From: Pseudomonas sp. RIT288
GTDB taxonomy: Bacteria > Pseudomonadota > Gammaproteobacteria > Pseudomonadales > Pseudomonadaceae
DNA: 64,000 nt
Direction: 5' to 3'
Assembly: GCF_000631985.1 (NCBI RefSeq)
Contig: NZ_JFYN01000002.1
Location: 1-64,000 of the forward strand
Each line of letters opens with the position of its first letter. The first letter of the stretch is position 1. Both the position numbers and the translations under genes were made by a program. The notes below the pieces were generated by a model. That model worked only from the letters and a program-made list of their open reading frames with translations. It did not search any database and was not told the DNA's origin. Of this stretch, positions 53,141 to 62,735 are shown piece after piece.

Positions 53141-53167
53141 GCCCCGCGACCGAATGATACGCGGGGC
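53141..53167 (-). terminator. Intrinsic terminator of mexEF-oprN
   Basis: GCCCCGC (53161-53167 read on the minus strand) and GCGGGGC (53147-53141) form a 7-bp GC stem, followed on the minus strand by eight T residues. A T run also follows on the other strand, so it may work in both directions. It lies 49 bases after the oprN stop. Confidence 0.85.
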
Positions 53168-53215
53168 AAAAAATTTGGTTGGTTGCGGCCAACCAAAGGA
53201 GCTCTTTGAAAAGCG

Positions 53216-54637
53216 TTACTTGCTGGCGACGGTTTCCGGCTGCCAGCCACCACCCAGGGCCTTGTAGATCGCGACGATGCCGCGATACAGATCAACTTCG
53301 GCCTGGGCCTGGCTGTCTTCGGCATTCAGGCGCTCACGCTGGGCGTCGAGCAGCACGAGGAAGTCGGTGGTGCCTTCGCGGTAGCGGATCTCTGCCAGGT
53401 CGGCAGCCTTGCGGCTCGATTCACTCTGGCGAATCAGCGAGATCAGCCGTTGCTGACGCTTGCCGTAATCGCTGAAGGCGTTTTCCGACTCTTCCAGGGC
53501 CAGCAACACTTGTTGCTCGTAGGTCGCCAGGGCGCCTTCGGCATCGGCGTCGGCGCCGCGCAGACGAGCGCGCACGCTACCCAGATCGAACGCCGCCCAG
53601 GTAATACTCGGGCCGAGTGCCCAGGCGTTGGCCGCCGAGGAACCGATCTGCGAACCGCGCCCGGCCGTCCAGCCGAGGAACCCGCTGAGGCTGACCCGTG
53701 GGAACAGGTCAGCTTTCGCCACGCCGATCCGCGCCGTGGCCGAGGCCAGTTTGCGTTCGGCGCTGAGGATGTCCGGCCGGCGTTGCAGCAGCTCACCCGG
53801 ATCGCCGATCGGCAAGGCCTTGGCAATCGCCGGCAGGTCTTTCGGGCTCAGATCCACGGTCAGTTTGTCCGGGCGCTCACCCAGCAGGGTCGCGATGCGG
53901 TTTTTCTGCCGTACCTGTTCCGCCTGCAATTGCGGCACGCTGGCTTCGACCGAGGCCAGACGCGCATCGGCACGTTCGACATCGAGCTGATCGCCAACGC
54001 CGGCGTCACGCAGGCTGATGGTGATCTTGCGCGACTCCTGCTGATTTTCCAGGTTGGCCACGGCGATCTTCTCGCGCAATTGCGCACCGCGCAGTTGACC
54101 GTAGGCGTCGACCAGTTCGGCAATCATGGTGACTTGCAGTTGGTACAGATCGGCTTCGGCCGCCTGCTGGTCGGCGTCGCTGGCTTCCAGATTGCGCTGG
54201 ATGCGCCCGAACAGGTCGAGTTCCCAGGCCATGTCCAGACCCAGATCGTAGCGTTCGCTGTTGACCCGGTTGGTGGTCTGGCCGGGGATTTGCCCCTTGG
54301 CCAGATCACTGCTCGCGCGGCTGGTGATGGTCGGCATCGCATCGTTGCTGACGTCGTCGCGGATCGCCCGGGCGGCTTTCCAGCGGGCGAACGCCACGCG
54401 CAGCTGACGGTTGCCTTGCAGCGATTGAGTCACCAACTGGTTGAGGGTTGGGTCGTCGAATTGCTGCCACCAGATGCCTTCGAATTTCGAACGGTCAAAG
54501 TTCTTCTGACCGGCAGCGCCGTCGGTGGCGGTCGTGATGTTGGCCGCCTCCGTCGCCGGGGTCTTGTAGTCAGGGCCGACGGCGCAGGCACTCAACGCCA
54601 ACACCAGCAGACTCGGCAGGAAGACTTTCAGACTCAT
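53216..54637 (-). CDS. oprN: Outer membrane channel of the MexEF-OprN efflux pump
   Basis: 473 residues. Lipoprotein signal ending LALSAC (Cys18), then the TolC/OprM family repeats: CAVGPDYKTP, IWWQQFDDPTLNQLVTQSLQGNRQLRVAFARWKAAR, LGLDMAWELDLFGRIQRNLEAS, RRPDILSAERKLASATARIGVAKADLFPRVSLSG, and the C-terminal RYREGTTDFLVLLDAQRERLNAEDSQAQAEVDLYRGIVAIYKALGGGW. Its ATG overlaps the mexF TAA by one base. The third gene of the operon, exporting to the outside. Confidence 0.93.
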   Translation of the reverse strand: MSLKVFLPSLLVLALSACAVGPDYKTPATEAANITTATDGAAGQKNFDRSKFEGIWWQQFDDPTLNQLVTQSLQGNRQLRVAFARWKAARAIRDDVSNDAMPTITSRASSDLAKGQIPGQTTNRVNSERYDLGLDMAWELDLFGRIQRNLEASDADQQAAEADLYQLQVTMIAELVDAYGQLRGAQLREKIAVANLENQQESRKITISLRDAGVGDQLDVERADARLASVEASVPQLQAEQVRQKNRIATLLGERPDKLTVDLSPKDLPAIAKALPIGDPGELLQRRPDILSAERKLASATARIGVAKADLFPRVSLSGFLGWTAGRGSQIGSSAANAWALGPSITWAAFDLGSVRARLRGADADAEGALATYEQQVLLALEESENAFSDYGKRQQRLISLIRQSESSRKAADLAEIRYREGTTDFLVLLDAQRERLNAEDSQAQAEVDLYRGIVAIYKALGGGWQPETVASK

Positions 54638-57600
54638 TATTGCGCCTCCAGTGGCTTTTGAAGAGCGTGCGCCTTGGCCGCTTTGCGGGCTTCGCCGCGC
54701 TCGACGAAATTACGAATCAGCACGTAGAACACTGGCGTCAGCAACAGACCGAAGAAGGTCACCCCGAGCATCCCGGAGAACACCGCCACACCCATCGCGT
54801 GACGCATCTCGGCACCGGCACCGCTGGAGAACACCAGTGGCACTACACCCATGATGAACGCGAAAGAGGTCATCAGGATCGGCCGCAGACGCAGGCGGCA
54901 GGCTTCCAGAACCGCAGCCAGCGGATCGAGACCTTCCAGCTGTTTATCCTTGGCGAACTCGACAATCAGAATCGCGTTCTTACACGCCAGGCCCACCAGT
55001 ACGATCAGGCCGATCTGGGTGAAGATGTTGTTGTCGCCGCCGGAGACAATCACCCCGGTGATAGCCGACAGCAAGGTCATCGGTACGATCAGGATCACCG
55101 CCAGTGGCAGGCTCCAGCTTTCGTATTGCGCCGCGAGCACCAGGAACGCCAGCAATACGCAGAGCGGGAACACGAACAGCGCGGTGTTGCCGGACAGAAT
55201 CTGCTGGTAGGTCAGGTCGGTCCACTCGTAGGTCATGCCGTTCGGGAGTTCATCCTTGAGCAGTTTCTCGATGGCTTTTTCGGCCTGGCCGGAGCTGTAG
55301 CCGGGGGCTGCCGCACCGTTGATTTCCGCGGTGATGAAGCCGTTGTAGTGCATCACGCGATCCGGGCCCGAGGTGTCGCTGACCTTGATGAAGGTCGCCA
55401 GCGGGATCATTTCGCCCTTGTTGTTGCGTACTTTCAGCTGACCGATCTGGTCGGATTCGAGGCGGAACTGTTGCTCAGCCTGAACGTTGACCTGATAGGT
55501 GCGCCCGAAGCGGTTGAAGTCGTTGGCATACAGCGAACCCAGGTAGATCTGCAGGGTGTCGAAGATGTCGCTGACAGCCACGCCATGAGTCTTGGCTTTT
55601 TCGCGGTCGATGGCGGCATCGACTTGCGGCACGTTTACCGTGTAGCTGGTGAACAGCCCGGCCAGTTCCGGCACGCTGTGGCTCTTGGTGATGATGTTCA
55701 TCGTTTCTTTGTACAACTCGTCGTAGCCCAGGTTGCCCCGGTCTTCGATTTGCAGGCGGAAACCACCAATGGTGCCCAGACCTTGTACCGGCGGTGGCGG
55801 GAAGATCGCCATGTACGCTTCCTGAATGTTCGCGTACTGACCGTTCAAGGCCCCGGCGATTGCACCGGCGGACATGCTCGGGTCTTTACGTTCGTCGAAC
55901 GGTTTCAGGGTCACGAACACGATGCCGGCGTTCGGGCTGTTGGTGAAGCCGTTGATCGACAGGCCCGGGAACGCTACGGCGCTTTCCACGCCCGGTTGTT
56001 TCAGCGCCAGGTCGGACATGCGCTTGATCACGTCTTCGGTGCGATCCAGGCTCGCGGCGTCCGGCAGTTGCGCGAAGGCCACCAGGTATTGCTTGTCCTG
56101 ACCGGGTACGAAACCGGTCGGCGTGCTGGAGAAGCCGAAGAACGTCAGCACCATCAGGCCTGCATACAACAGCAGGGCGATGCCGCTGCCACGGATGACC
56201 CGGCGCACAGTACCGACGTAACCGTGGCTGGCCTTTTCAAAGAAGCGGTTGAACGGACGGAACAACCAGCCACCAAAGATCTTGTCGAGCACTTTGGAGA
56301 AGCGGTCTTTCGGCGCGTCATGACTTTTCAGCAACACAGCGGCCAGCGCTGGCGACAGGGTCAGCGAGTTGAACGCGGAGATCACGGTCGAGATCGCAAT
56401 GGTCAACGCAAACTGCTTGTAGAACTGCCCGGTTAGGCCGGAGATGAACGCCGCCGGCACAAACACCGCACACAGCACCAGCGCCGTGGCGATGATCGGG
56501 CCGGTCACTTCACCCATGGCTTTTTTGGTCGCATCGAACGGGTTGAGCCCCAGTTCAATGTTGCGCTCGACGTTCTCCACCACCACGATCGCGTCGTCCA
56601 CCACGATCCCGATCGCCAGTACCAGGCCGAACAGTGACAGGGCGTTGAGCGAGAAGCCGAACAGGTGCATCACCGCAAACGTACCGATCAACGATACCGG
56701 CACCGCCACCAACGGAATGATCGAGGCGCGCCAGGTCTGCAGGAACAGGATCACCACCAGCACCACGAGGATCAGCGCTTCGAAGAGGGTGTGAACCACC
56801 GCCTCGATCGAGCCGCGCACGAAGATCGTCGGGTCATAGACGATGCTGTAGTCCATGCCTTGCGGGAAGCTTTTCTTCAGCTCTTCCATCTTGCCGCGAA
56901 CTTCGTTCGAGATATCGATGGCATTGGAGCCTGGGCGCTGGAAGATCGGGATCGCTACAGCGGGCTGGTTGTTCAGCAACGAACGCAGGGCGTACTGGCT
57001 GGAACCCAGCTCGACGCGCGCGATGTCCTTGAGACGAGTGATCTCACCGTTGTCGCCTGCGCGAATGATGATGTTCTCGAACTCATCTTCAGTGACCAGA
57101 CGGCCCTGGGTGTTGACCGAGAGCTGGAAGCTCTGGGCATTCGGGGCAGGGGGCGCACCGAGTTGACCGGCCGCCACCTGACGGTTCTGCTCACGAATCG
57201 CGGTCACCACGTCGGTCGCGGTCAGATTGCGCGAGGCGGTCTTGTTCGGATCGAGCCAGACCCGCAACGAGTAGTCGCCCATACCGAACAGCTGCACGTC
57301 ACCGACACCACCCAGACGCGCCAGCTCATCCTTGATGTTGAGGATCGCGTAGTTGGACAGGTAGAGCATGTCGTAGCGTTTGTCCGGCGAGGTCAAGTGC
57401 ACAACCATGGTCAGGTCGGGCGAGGCCTTGTCGACGGTGATACCGATGCGCGTCACTTCTTCGGGAAGTTTCGGCTCGGTTCGGGTCACCCGGTTTTGCA
57501 CCTGCACCTGCGCGTTGTCCAGGTCGGTGCCCAGGGCGAAGGTGATGGTCAGGGTGATCTTGCCGTCAGCGGTGGACTGCGAGGACATGTACAGCATGTT

Positions 57601-57825
57601 CTCGACGCCGGTGATGGCTTGCTCCAGCGGAGCCGCCACGGTTTCACCGATGACTTTGGGGTTGGCGCCCGGGAAGTTGGCACGCACCACCACGGTCGGT
57701 GGCACGACTTCCGGGTATTCGCTGATCGGCAACTGGAACAGCGAGATCGCGCCGGCGATCAGGATCAACAGCGAGAGCACCGCTGCGAAGATCGGCCGTG
57801 AAATGAAGAATTGGGAAAAATTCAT
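54637..57825 (-). CDS. mexF: RND multidrug efflux transporter MexF
   Basis: 1062 residues, full length, twelve membrane segments in the RND layout. Sequence follows P. aeruginosa MexF more closely than MexB: MNFSQFFISRPIFAAVLSL, QLPISEYPEVVPPTVVVRANFPGANPKVIGETVAAPLEQ, proton-relay Asp pair in LVLAIGIVVDDAIVVVENVERN, AMYMAIF-type loop (EAYMAIFPPPPVQGLGTIGGFRLQIEDRGNLGY), and RPILMTSFAFIMGVVPLV. Drug/proton antiporter for chloramphenicol, quinolones and quinolone signal precursors in relatives. Confidence 0.95.
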   Translation of the reverse strand: MNFSQFFISRPIFAAVLSLLILIAGAISLFQLPISEYPEVVPPTVVVRANFPGANPKVIGETVAAPLEQAITGVENMLYMSSQSTADGKITLTITFALGTDLDNAQVQVQNRVTRTEPKLPEEVTRIGITVDKASPDLTMVVHLTSPDKRYDMLYLSNYAILNIKDELARLGGVGDVQLFGMGDYSLRVWLDPNKTASRNLTATDVVTAIREQNRQVAAGQLGAPPAPNAQSFQLSVNTQGRLVTEDEFENIIIRAGDNGEITRLKDIARVELGSSQYALRSLLNNQPAVAIPIFQRPGSNAIDISNEVRGKMEELKKSFPQGMDYSIVYDPTIFVRGSIEAVVHTLFEALILVVLVVILFLQTWRASIIPLVAVPVSLIGTFAVMHLFGFSLNALSLFGLVLAIGIVVDDAIVVVENVERNIELGLNPFDATKKAMGEVTGPIIATALVLCAVFVPAAFISGLTGQFYKQFALTIAISTVISAFNSLTLSPALAAVLLKSHDAPKDRFSKVLDKIFGGWLFRPFNRFFEKASHGYVGTVRRVIRGSGIALLLYAGLMVLTFFGFSSTPTGFVPGQDKQYLVAFAQLPDAASLDRTEDVIKRMSDLALKQPGVESAVAFPGLSINGFTNSPNAGIVFVTLKPFDERKDPSMSAGAIAGALNGQYANIQEAYMAIFPPPPVQGLGTIGGFRLQIEDRGNLGYDELYKETMNIITKSHSVPELAGLFTSYTVNVPQVDAAIDREKAKTHGVAVSDIFDTLQIYLGSLYANDFNRFGRTYQVNVQAEQQFRLESDQIGQLKVRNNKGEMIPLATFIKVSDTSGPDRVMHYNGFITAEINGAAAPGYSSGQAEKAIEKLLKDELPNGMTYEWTDLTYQQILSGNTALFVFPLCVLLAFLVLAAQYESWSLPLAVILIVPMTLLSAITGVIVSGGDNNIFTQIGLIVLVGLACKNAILIVEFAKDKQLEGLDPLAAVLEACRLRLRPILMTSFAFIMGVVPLVFSSGAGAEMRHAMGVAVFSGMLGVTFFGLLLTPVFYVLIRNFVERGEARKAAKAHALQKPLEAQ

Positions 57826-57840
57826 CGGAGTTGTCGTCCC

Positions 57841-59094
57841 TTAACCACGTGGGGTCGTAGCGGCCAGCTTCACAGCCGTACCCTGTGCACCTTTGGCGGG
57901 CGCGACTTTGGGCAGGTTGCTGGCTTCCAGCGCTTGACGTTGTTGAGCCAGAGCGGCAAGGGTTTGCTCGCTGGCCATCGGGATCACTTCAGGCGTTACC
58001 GGCGAACCCGGACGTACCCGCTGCAAACCCTTGACGATGATCGTGTCGTCCTTGTTCAGACCGGTGCGCACGATGCGCAGACCTTCGATCTTCGGCCCCA
58101 GTTCGACGGCGCGATAAGCGGTCTTGTTGTCCGCATCCATCACCAGCACGAACTTCTTGCCGAGGTCGGTACCGACCGCTTCGTCGTTGATCAGCATGGC
58201 GTTGTAGGTGCCGCTGCCGACCAGTTTCAGCCGTGCATACAGGCCCGGGGTGTAAGTGCCGTCGCTGTTGTCGAACACCGCGCGACCACGGATGGTGCCG
58301 GTTTTCGGATTGACCTGGTTGTCGACGAAGTTCATCTGACCGAGGTGCGGGTTGCCGTCTTCGTTGGACAGGCCCATGTACACCGGGGTGGTGGCGCCAC
58401 GTTGGCCATTGCGGGCGAGTTGGGTGTATTTGAGGAATACACGCTCGTCGGCATCGAAGTAGGCGTAGACCTTGTCGGTGGAGACCACGCTGGTCAGCGG
58501 GGTGGTGTCGGCGGTCACCAGGTTACCGGCGGTGATTTCCGCGCGGCTGACGCGACCGCTGATGGGGGCGGTGACGCGGGTGAAGCTCAGGTTCAGTTTG
58601 GCCAGGTCCAGTTGCGCTTGCAGGGCGCCGACGGCGGCGCGGGCTTCCTGGGCGGCGCTGGTGCGCGAGTCGGCCAGTTCAGCGGAGATCGCGTTGCTGG
58701 CACGCAGACGTTCGCCACGACCGGCTTCGTTTTCACTGCGGGTGGCATTGGCGCGCGCTTGGGCGACCAGGGCTTCGAGGCGGCGCACCTCAGCCTGGAA
58801 AGGGCGCGGATCGATCTGGAACAGCAGGTCGCCTTTCTTCACCAGTGCGCCTTCGGTGAAGGCGACGTCGTCGATCTGGCCGGAGACTCGCGGACGGATT
58901 TCAACGGTTTCCGGCGCTTCGAGGCGCCCGGTGAATTCGTCCCACTCGTTGACCGGTTGTTCCAGTACCTTGGCCACGCTGACTTTGGCAGCGGGCAGGG
59001 TGGCGGCAGTCTCCGGAGTCTTGCCGCAAGCGCTCATCACCAGCACGGCCAACATGGCCAAGGGGAAGCGCAAATGTTTGAGTGACTGTTCCAT
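57841..59094 (-). CDS. mexE: Periplasmic adaptor of the MexEF-OprN pump
   Basis: 417 residues from the ATG at 59094. Lipobox LVMSAC gives Cys23. Membrane fusion protein pattern: VNEWDEFTGRLEAPETVEIRPRVSGQIDDVAFTEGALVKKGDLLFQIDPRPF, coiled-coil hairpin ~110-165, LSFTRVTAPISGRVSRAEITAGNLV, and the barrel part. EWDEFTGRLEA is typical of MexE/TtgA-like adaptors. First gene of the operon; mexF follows after 15 bases. No mexT regulator is adjacent. Confidence 0.95.
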   Translation of the reverse strand: MEQSLKHLRFPLAMLAVLVMSACGKTPETAATLPAAKVSVAKVLEQPVNEWDEFTGRLEAPETVEIRPRVSGQIDDVAFTEGALVKKGDLLFQIDPRPFQAEVRRLEALVAQARANATRSENEAGRGERLRASNAISAELADSRTSAAQEARAAVGALQAQLDLAKLNLSFTRVTAPISGRVSRAEITAGNLVTADTTPLTSVVSTDKVYAYFDADERVFLKYTQLARNGQRGATTPVYMGLSNEDGNPHLGQMNFVDNQVNPKTGTIRGRAVFDNSDGTYTPGLYARLKLVGSGTYNAMLINDEAVGTDLGKKFVLVMDADNKTAYRAVELGPKIEGLRIVRTGLNKDDTIIVKGLQRVRPGSPVTPEVIPMASEQTLAALAQQRQALEASNLPKVAPAKGAQGTAVKLAATTPRG

Positions 59095-59177
59095 GGAATC
59101 ATCCGCCAATGTATTGAAGATGGGCGGATGATGCTCGGCGGGCTGTGATGGCACGAATCGAATGAAGCAAAGGTAAC

Positions 59178-59194
59178 TATCATTCGGAATGATA
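59178..59194 (-). promoter_or_regulatory. Palindromic operator candidate upstream of mexE
   Basis: TATCATTC-G-GAATGATA is a perfect 8+8 palindrome with one central base, 84-100 bases upstream of the mexE ATG. The known MexT box (ATCA N5 GTCGAT N4 ACYAT) is not present here, so this site may belong to a different regulator. Confidence 0.5.
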
Positions 59195-59321
59195 TAAGAC
59201 CGATTCGAGCCCTCTAGCATGCACCTTTCGTTAGGGTGCTATCAATCTGTTTGATGAAAATATATGTTGCGCCGTCAGTAAAAATCCAGCGGCAGCTTCA
59301 GGGTCAGATCTCACAAACAAA

Positions 59322-59344
59322 GAGACGGCCATGAAGGCCGTCTC
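59322..59344 (-). terminator. Intrinsic terminator of the DUF805/zinc-ribbon pair
   Basis: GAGACGGCC-TTCAT-GGCCGTCTC on the minus strand, a perfect 9-bp stem, followed by TTTGTTTG. It lies 23 bases after the stop of the DUF805 gene. Confidence 0.75.
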
Positions 59345-59366
59345 GTTCAACGTGTTGCGGGGTGAC

Positions 59367-59819
59367 TCAGTTGTTGCCTTTGCGGTTCGGCCCGAAACGG
59401 TTTGGGCCTGGCTGGCTGTCTTGCACCAGGAACACCAGATTGACGATCGGCAGCAGCAACCACCAGCCACTGCGGTCGGTGTCGTGCATGCGGCGCGCGC
59501 CTACTGCGATGCTCGGGAGCAACATCGCCAGGTTGTACAGGTTGTAGAGCACGCCCTTGGTGTCGAGCATGGCGTCGAGAACGCCCATCACAATGCAGAT
59601 ACCCAGGTTGATCAGCACGAACATCCAGTACTCGCGGCGGGTCGCGCGGCCTTTGAATTCGGCGTAATTCTTCAGCGCTTCCACGTAAGGATTGCCCGTG
59701 GTGATGGCGGGGCCACTGGCAAAGGACGGTTGAGCGGCCTGAGGTGCACCGCACTGTGGGCATGCCACGGCCAGGCTACTAATTTCCTTGGCGCAACCAC
59801 GGCAGAAAACCAAACTCAT
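59367..59819 (-). CDS. DUF805 membrane protein with N-terminal zinc ribbon
   Basis: 150 residues. An N-terminal zinc ribbon (FCRGCAKEISSLAVACPQCGAPQ, four Cys) is fused to a DUF805 domain: YAEFKGRATRREYWMFVLINLGI, LLPSIAVGARRMHDTDRSGWWLLLPIVNLVFLV, with three hydrophobic segments. DUF805 proteins are inner-membrane proteins of unknown function. It follows a second zinc-ribbon gene after 15 bases, so the two form a small operon ended by a hairpin. Confidence 0.85.
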   Translation of the reverse strand: MSLVFCRGCAKEISSLAVACPQCGAPQAAQPSFASGPAITTGNPYVEALKNYAEFKGRATRREYWMFVLINLGICIVMGVLDAMLDTKGVLYNLYNLAMLLPSIAVGARRMHDTDRSGWWLLLPIVNLVFLVQDSQPGPNRFGPNRKGNN

Positions 59820-59834
59820 ATTTTTTCCCTAAAA

Positions 59835-60182
59835 TTATTCAATCGATAGACAGGACAAAACGAACGCGGCAAGTCCAGACAAAATGATGCCGGCAATCGC
59901 GAGGTTTCTTCCTGGGTGTTTTTGGTTGATACAGACGATGCCGCAAGTGAGCCCCGCAAGGCTGAGGATGCCCGCACCGACAATCGCATCCCTGTCCCAT
60001 TCGGAATCATCAAACAGGGTGAGTGCGCTGATGATCCCGAGGATCAATGAAACGATGGCCAGCCAGGGTATTTCGGCTTGCGTTTGCGGCACGAAGGCCT
60101 GTTGGGGCGCCCCGCATTGGGGGCAGGTGAGCGCCGTTTCGTGTAGCTCCCTGGCGCAAGCACGACAATAGACCATTGCCAT
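59835..60182 (-). CDS. Small membrane protein with N-terminal zinc ribbon
   Basis: 115 residues. The zinc ribbon YCRACARELHETALTCPQCGAPQ is clearly related to that of the next gene. It is followed by three hydrophobic segments (IPWLAIVSLILGIISALTLF, AIVGAGILSLAGLTCGIVCI, NLAIAGIILSGLAAFVLSCL) resembling DUF4190. The shared ribbon suggests that the two proteins arose together and may interact. Function unknown. Confidence 0.75.
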   Translation of the reverse strand: MAMVYCRACARELHETALTCPQCGAPQQAFVPQTQAEIPWLAIVSLILGIISALTLFDDSEWDRDAIVGAGILSLAGLTCGIVCINQKHPGRNLAIAGIILSGLAAFVLSCLSIE

Positions 60183-60368
60183 CGTTTTCCTTAACTGAGT
60201 GCAAATGCCCGACCCTCCATCGGTCGAAGCGGCGCTAAGTTAAACTTTATTACCGGATTTGTCATTATCACTTTGCCATCATTGCTGCCATGGGTGTGCG
60301 GGTACGAGATGACTGAAGGCAATCGGGATGCCGGAAACATCTGGAGCCATGCCTGCCAGCGAGGCCAT

Positions 60369-60980
60369 TTACTGCTTCGGCATGGTCGAACGCTTCACCG
60401 GCTCCTTGCTGCTCAAGATACGTCGTGCGGCATGTACCGCGCGCTCGGAGAGCATTTCCATGCGCGGCGATTGCAACTCCCAGGCGTGCCAATAGAGTTT
60501 GACATCGGTGAAATGATTCGGCGCGACATCCACCTGTTCCCGACTTTTCAGCAAGTCGCTGACCAGCATGTGCGGCACCATTCCATAACCCAGGCCACGG
60601 CGCATGGCTTTCAGGCGTGCCTGCGGAAGTGATAGGTAGTGCGTGGGGTGGGCGTCTGCGGTGAGACCGAAGCGCGACTGCATGAAATCCGACTGCAAGG
60701 TGTCCTTGCGCGAATAGGCGAATACCGGCGCCTTGCGTGCCGCCGCGCGGGTCAGGCCCTTGGCAAACCAGCGCTGCTGAAACGCGGGCGATGCGACCAA
60801 CTGATAGCGCATCGACCCCGGCAACTCTGCACAACATCCCCGCATAGGCTGTGAACGCGTGCCGATGCAGCCAATGACCTGACCAATGACTGCATGCGCG
60901 TCAAAGGTTACTCGGGCCAGTGAACAAGGCAGATGATCGATCAATATTTCGTATTCTTCTACCGCATTGGACCAGATCAG
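60369..60980 (-). pseudogene. 5'-truncated LysR-type regulator (ArgP/IciA-like effector domain only)
   Basis: Only the effector-binding half is recognisable: VEEYEILIDHL, GQVIGCIGTRSQPMRGCCAELPGSMRYQLVASPAFQQRWFAKGLT, LSLPQARLKAMRRGLGYGMVPHMLVSDLL and VKLYWHAWELQSPRMEMLSERAVHAARRIL, all matching the C-terminal ~200 residues of ArgP regulators. The winged-helix DNA-binding domain (~90 residues) is absent; the frame continues to 61082 with unrelated Arg/Cys-rich residues. It lies divergent from the sotB-like gene, the typical position of its regulator. Confidence 0.75.
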
Positions 60981-61114
60981 TGTGGCTTGACCCTCTGATG
61001 ATGCGTCCCCTGAACGTCGACACATTCGGCAACCGGTATCAAGACACCGACAGATGGGCACAGATCGCTTGCGTACATTCACGCGCGATCATCGAAGAGT
61101 AATACGACGTTTAA

Positions 61115-62293
61115 ATGAGTGATTCTACGGCGACAAACAACGGCAACTGGTACGCGGTAATTGCCTTGGCACTGGCTGCGTTTGTGTTCAACACCACCGA
61201 ATTTGTCCCGGTCGGTCTGTTGAGTTCGATCGGCAGCAGTTTCGATATGTCGACCGCACAGGTCGGCCTGATGTTGACCATCTATGCGTGGGTGGTGTCT
61301 CTGACGTCGCTGCCGATCATGCTGCTGACGCGCAACGTCGAGCGACGACGCTTGTTGATCGTCCTGTTCTGGATGTTTATCGCCAGTCACATTCTGTCGA
61401 GTCTGGCGACCAGTTTCGGGATGCTGCTGGTGAGCCGGGTCGGTGTGGCGTTGTCGCACGCGCTGTTCTGGTCGATCACCGCGTCTCTGGCCGTGCGCCT
61501 GGCGCCACCGGGCAAGCAGGTTCAGGCCTTGGGCTTGCTGGCAACCGGTACTTCGCTGGCGATGGTGCTGGGCATTCCCCTTGGCCGCTTGTTGGGCGAG
61601 GCCATGGGCTGGCGCACCACGTTCATCGTGATTGCCGGCTTTGCGGCGGCGCTGGTGTTCTGTCTGGCGAAGGTACTGCCGCTGCTGCCCAGCCAGAACT
61701 CGGGTTCGCTCAAGAGCCTGCCCATATTGCTGAAGCGACCTGCGCTGGTGGCCGTCTATGTGCTGACGGCGCTGGTCGTGACGGCGCAGTTCACCGCCTA
61801 CAGCTACATCGAACCGTTCGTTCTGACCGTGGCCAACATGAGCGGTGATGTGGTGACGCTGCTGCTGTTGTTATTCGGCGGCGCCGGCATTTTCGGCTCG
61901 CTGCTGTTCAGCTACCTGCACAGCTATAACCCACAGCGCTTTCTGATCATCTGCGTATCGTTGCTCGCCTTGTGCCTGGCTTTGCTGTTGCCGTTGAGCG
62001 GCAACCTCTCAAACCTCGGCGTGCTGAGTGTGTTCTGGGGCATGGCGATCATGGGCTTCGGGCTGGCGTTGCAGTCCAAAGTCCTGGTACTGGCTCCCGA
62101 CGCTACCGACGTGGCGATGGCGCTGTTTTCAGGCATCTACAACATCGGTATCGGCGGCGGGGCACTGGTGGGCAGTTGGGTGGGGAGTCGGTTTGGTTTT
62201 GCTTACATCGGGGTGGTAGGCGGCATGCTGGCAGCGTCGGCGCTGGCGTTTTACTGCCTGTCGATATGTCGCAACAGGCGGGCCGGGATTTGA
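61115..62293 (+). CDS. sotB: SotB-like MFS sugar/arabinose efflux transporter
   Basis: 392 residues, twelve hydrophobic segments. MFS drug/sugar exporter pattern: [124 protein letters not shown], as in SotB/YdeA and related inner-membrane exporters. Divergent from the decayed ArgP-like regulator 134 bases away from its homologous part. Substrate unknown. Confidence 0.85.
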   Translation: MSDSTATNNGNWYAVIALALAAFVFNTTEFVPVGLLSSIGSSFDMSTAQVGLMLTIYAWVVSLTSLPIMLLTRNVERRRLLIVLFWMFIASHILSSLATSFGMLLVSRVGVALSHALFWSITASLAVRLAPPGKQVQALGLLATGTSLAMVLGIPLGRLLGEAMGWRTTFIVIAGFAAALVFCLAKVLPLLPSQNSGSLKSLPILLKRPALVAVYVLTALVVTAQFTAYSYIEPFVLTVANMSGDVVTLLLLLFGGAGIFGSLLFSYLHSYNPQRFLIICVSLLALCLALLLPLSGNLSNLGVLSVFWGMAIMGFGLALQSKVLVLAPDATDVAMALFSGIYNIGIGGGALVGSWVGSRFGFAYIGVVGGMLAASALAFYCLSICRNRRAGI

Positions 62294-62523
62294 ATGCCTG
62301 GCTGCCTGCTTAATGCGCGGGCAGCTCGAGGCTGTCCGGGGTGCCGAAGAACATTTTGACAGGGCTCCAGGGCGGTATTTACAGCCTGAAAAAATCGAAT
62401 TATGCCCCCAGTTACGCCGAGTGTTCGAGCGATCGCGAATGGCGCAGTTTGACTAAGCCTTTTTGATGTGTCCGGCGGTCACCCCGATCGTTTGCAGCGC
62501 TCCGCGGACAGTGTCGCCAGTGT
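62294..62523. other. Non-coding stretch upstream of the integrase remnant
   Basis: No open frame of note on either strand. The base composition is mixed and there are no hairpins of terminator quality. With the integrase fragment beside it, this looks like debris of a lost mobile element. Confidence 0.35.
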
Positions 62524-62694
62524 CTATTGAATATTCACTATCTGATGTCCTTGAGAGCCTGCCAGCACGTGGTTCTGGCACTGATCTATCACGTCAAGGC
62601 TTATGCCCGAGGCTTGCATCATGGTTGCTCCTGTTCGTCTCAAGTCATGGGGTGTCCATCTCCCATTCGCACCGCCGGACATCACCATTGAGAG
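62524..62694 (-). pseudogene. Tyrosine recombinase (phage-type integrase) remnant
   Basis: The minus-strand frame carries MVMSGGANGRWTPHDLRRTGATMMQASGISLDVIDQCQNHVLAGS, which matches the catalytic HxLRRT region of phage integrases (the His and Arg of the active site are kept). After AGS the frame runs into unrelated residues and a stop; the catalytic Tyr and the whole N-terminal part are missing. It lies directly after the siderophore ABC ATPase gene. Confidence 0.7.
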
Positions 62695-62735
62695 TGTCCC
62701 GTGTTCGCGGCCCTTGAGCCGTTCCAAGGCGGACG

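Noticed and set aside
54640..56436. 598-residue plus-strand open frame
   Set aside because: Antisense of mexF; composition is shadow-like.
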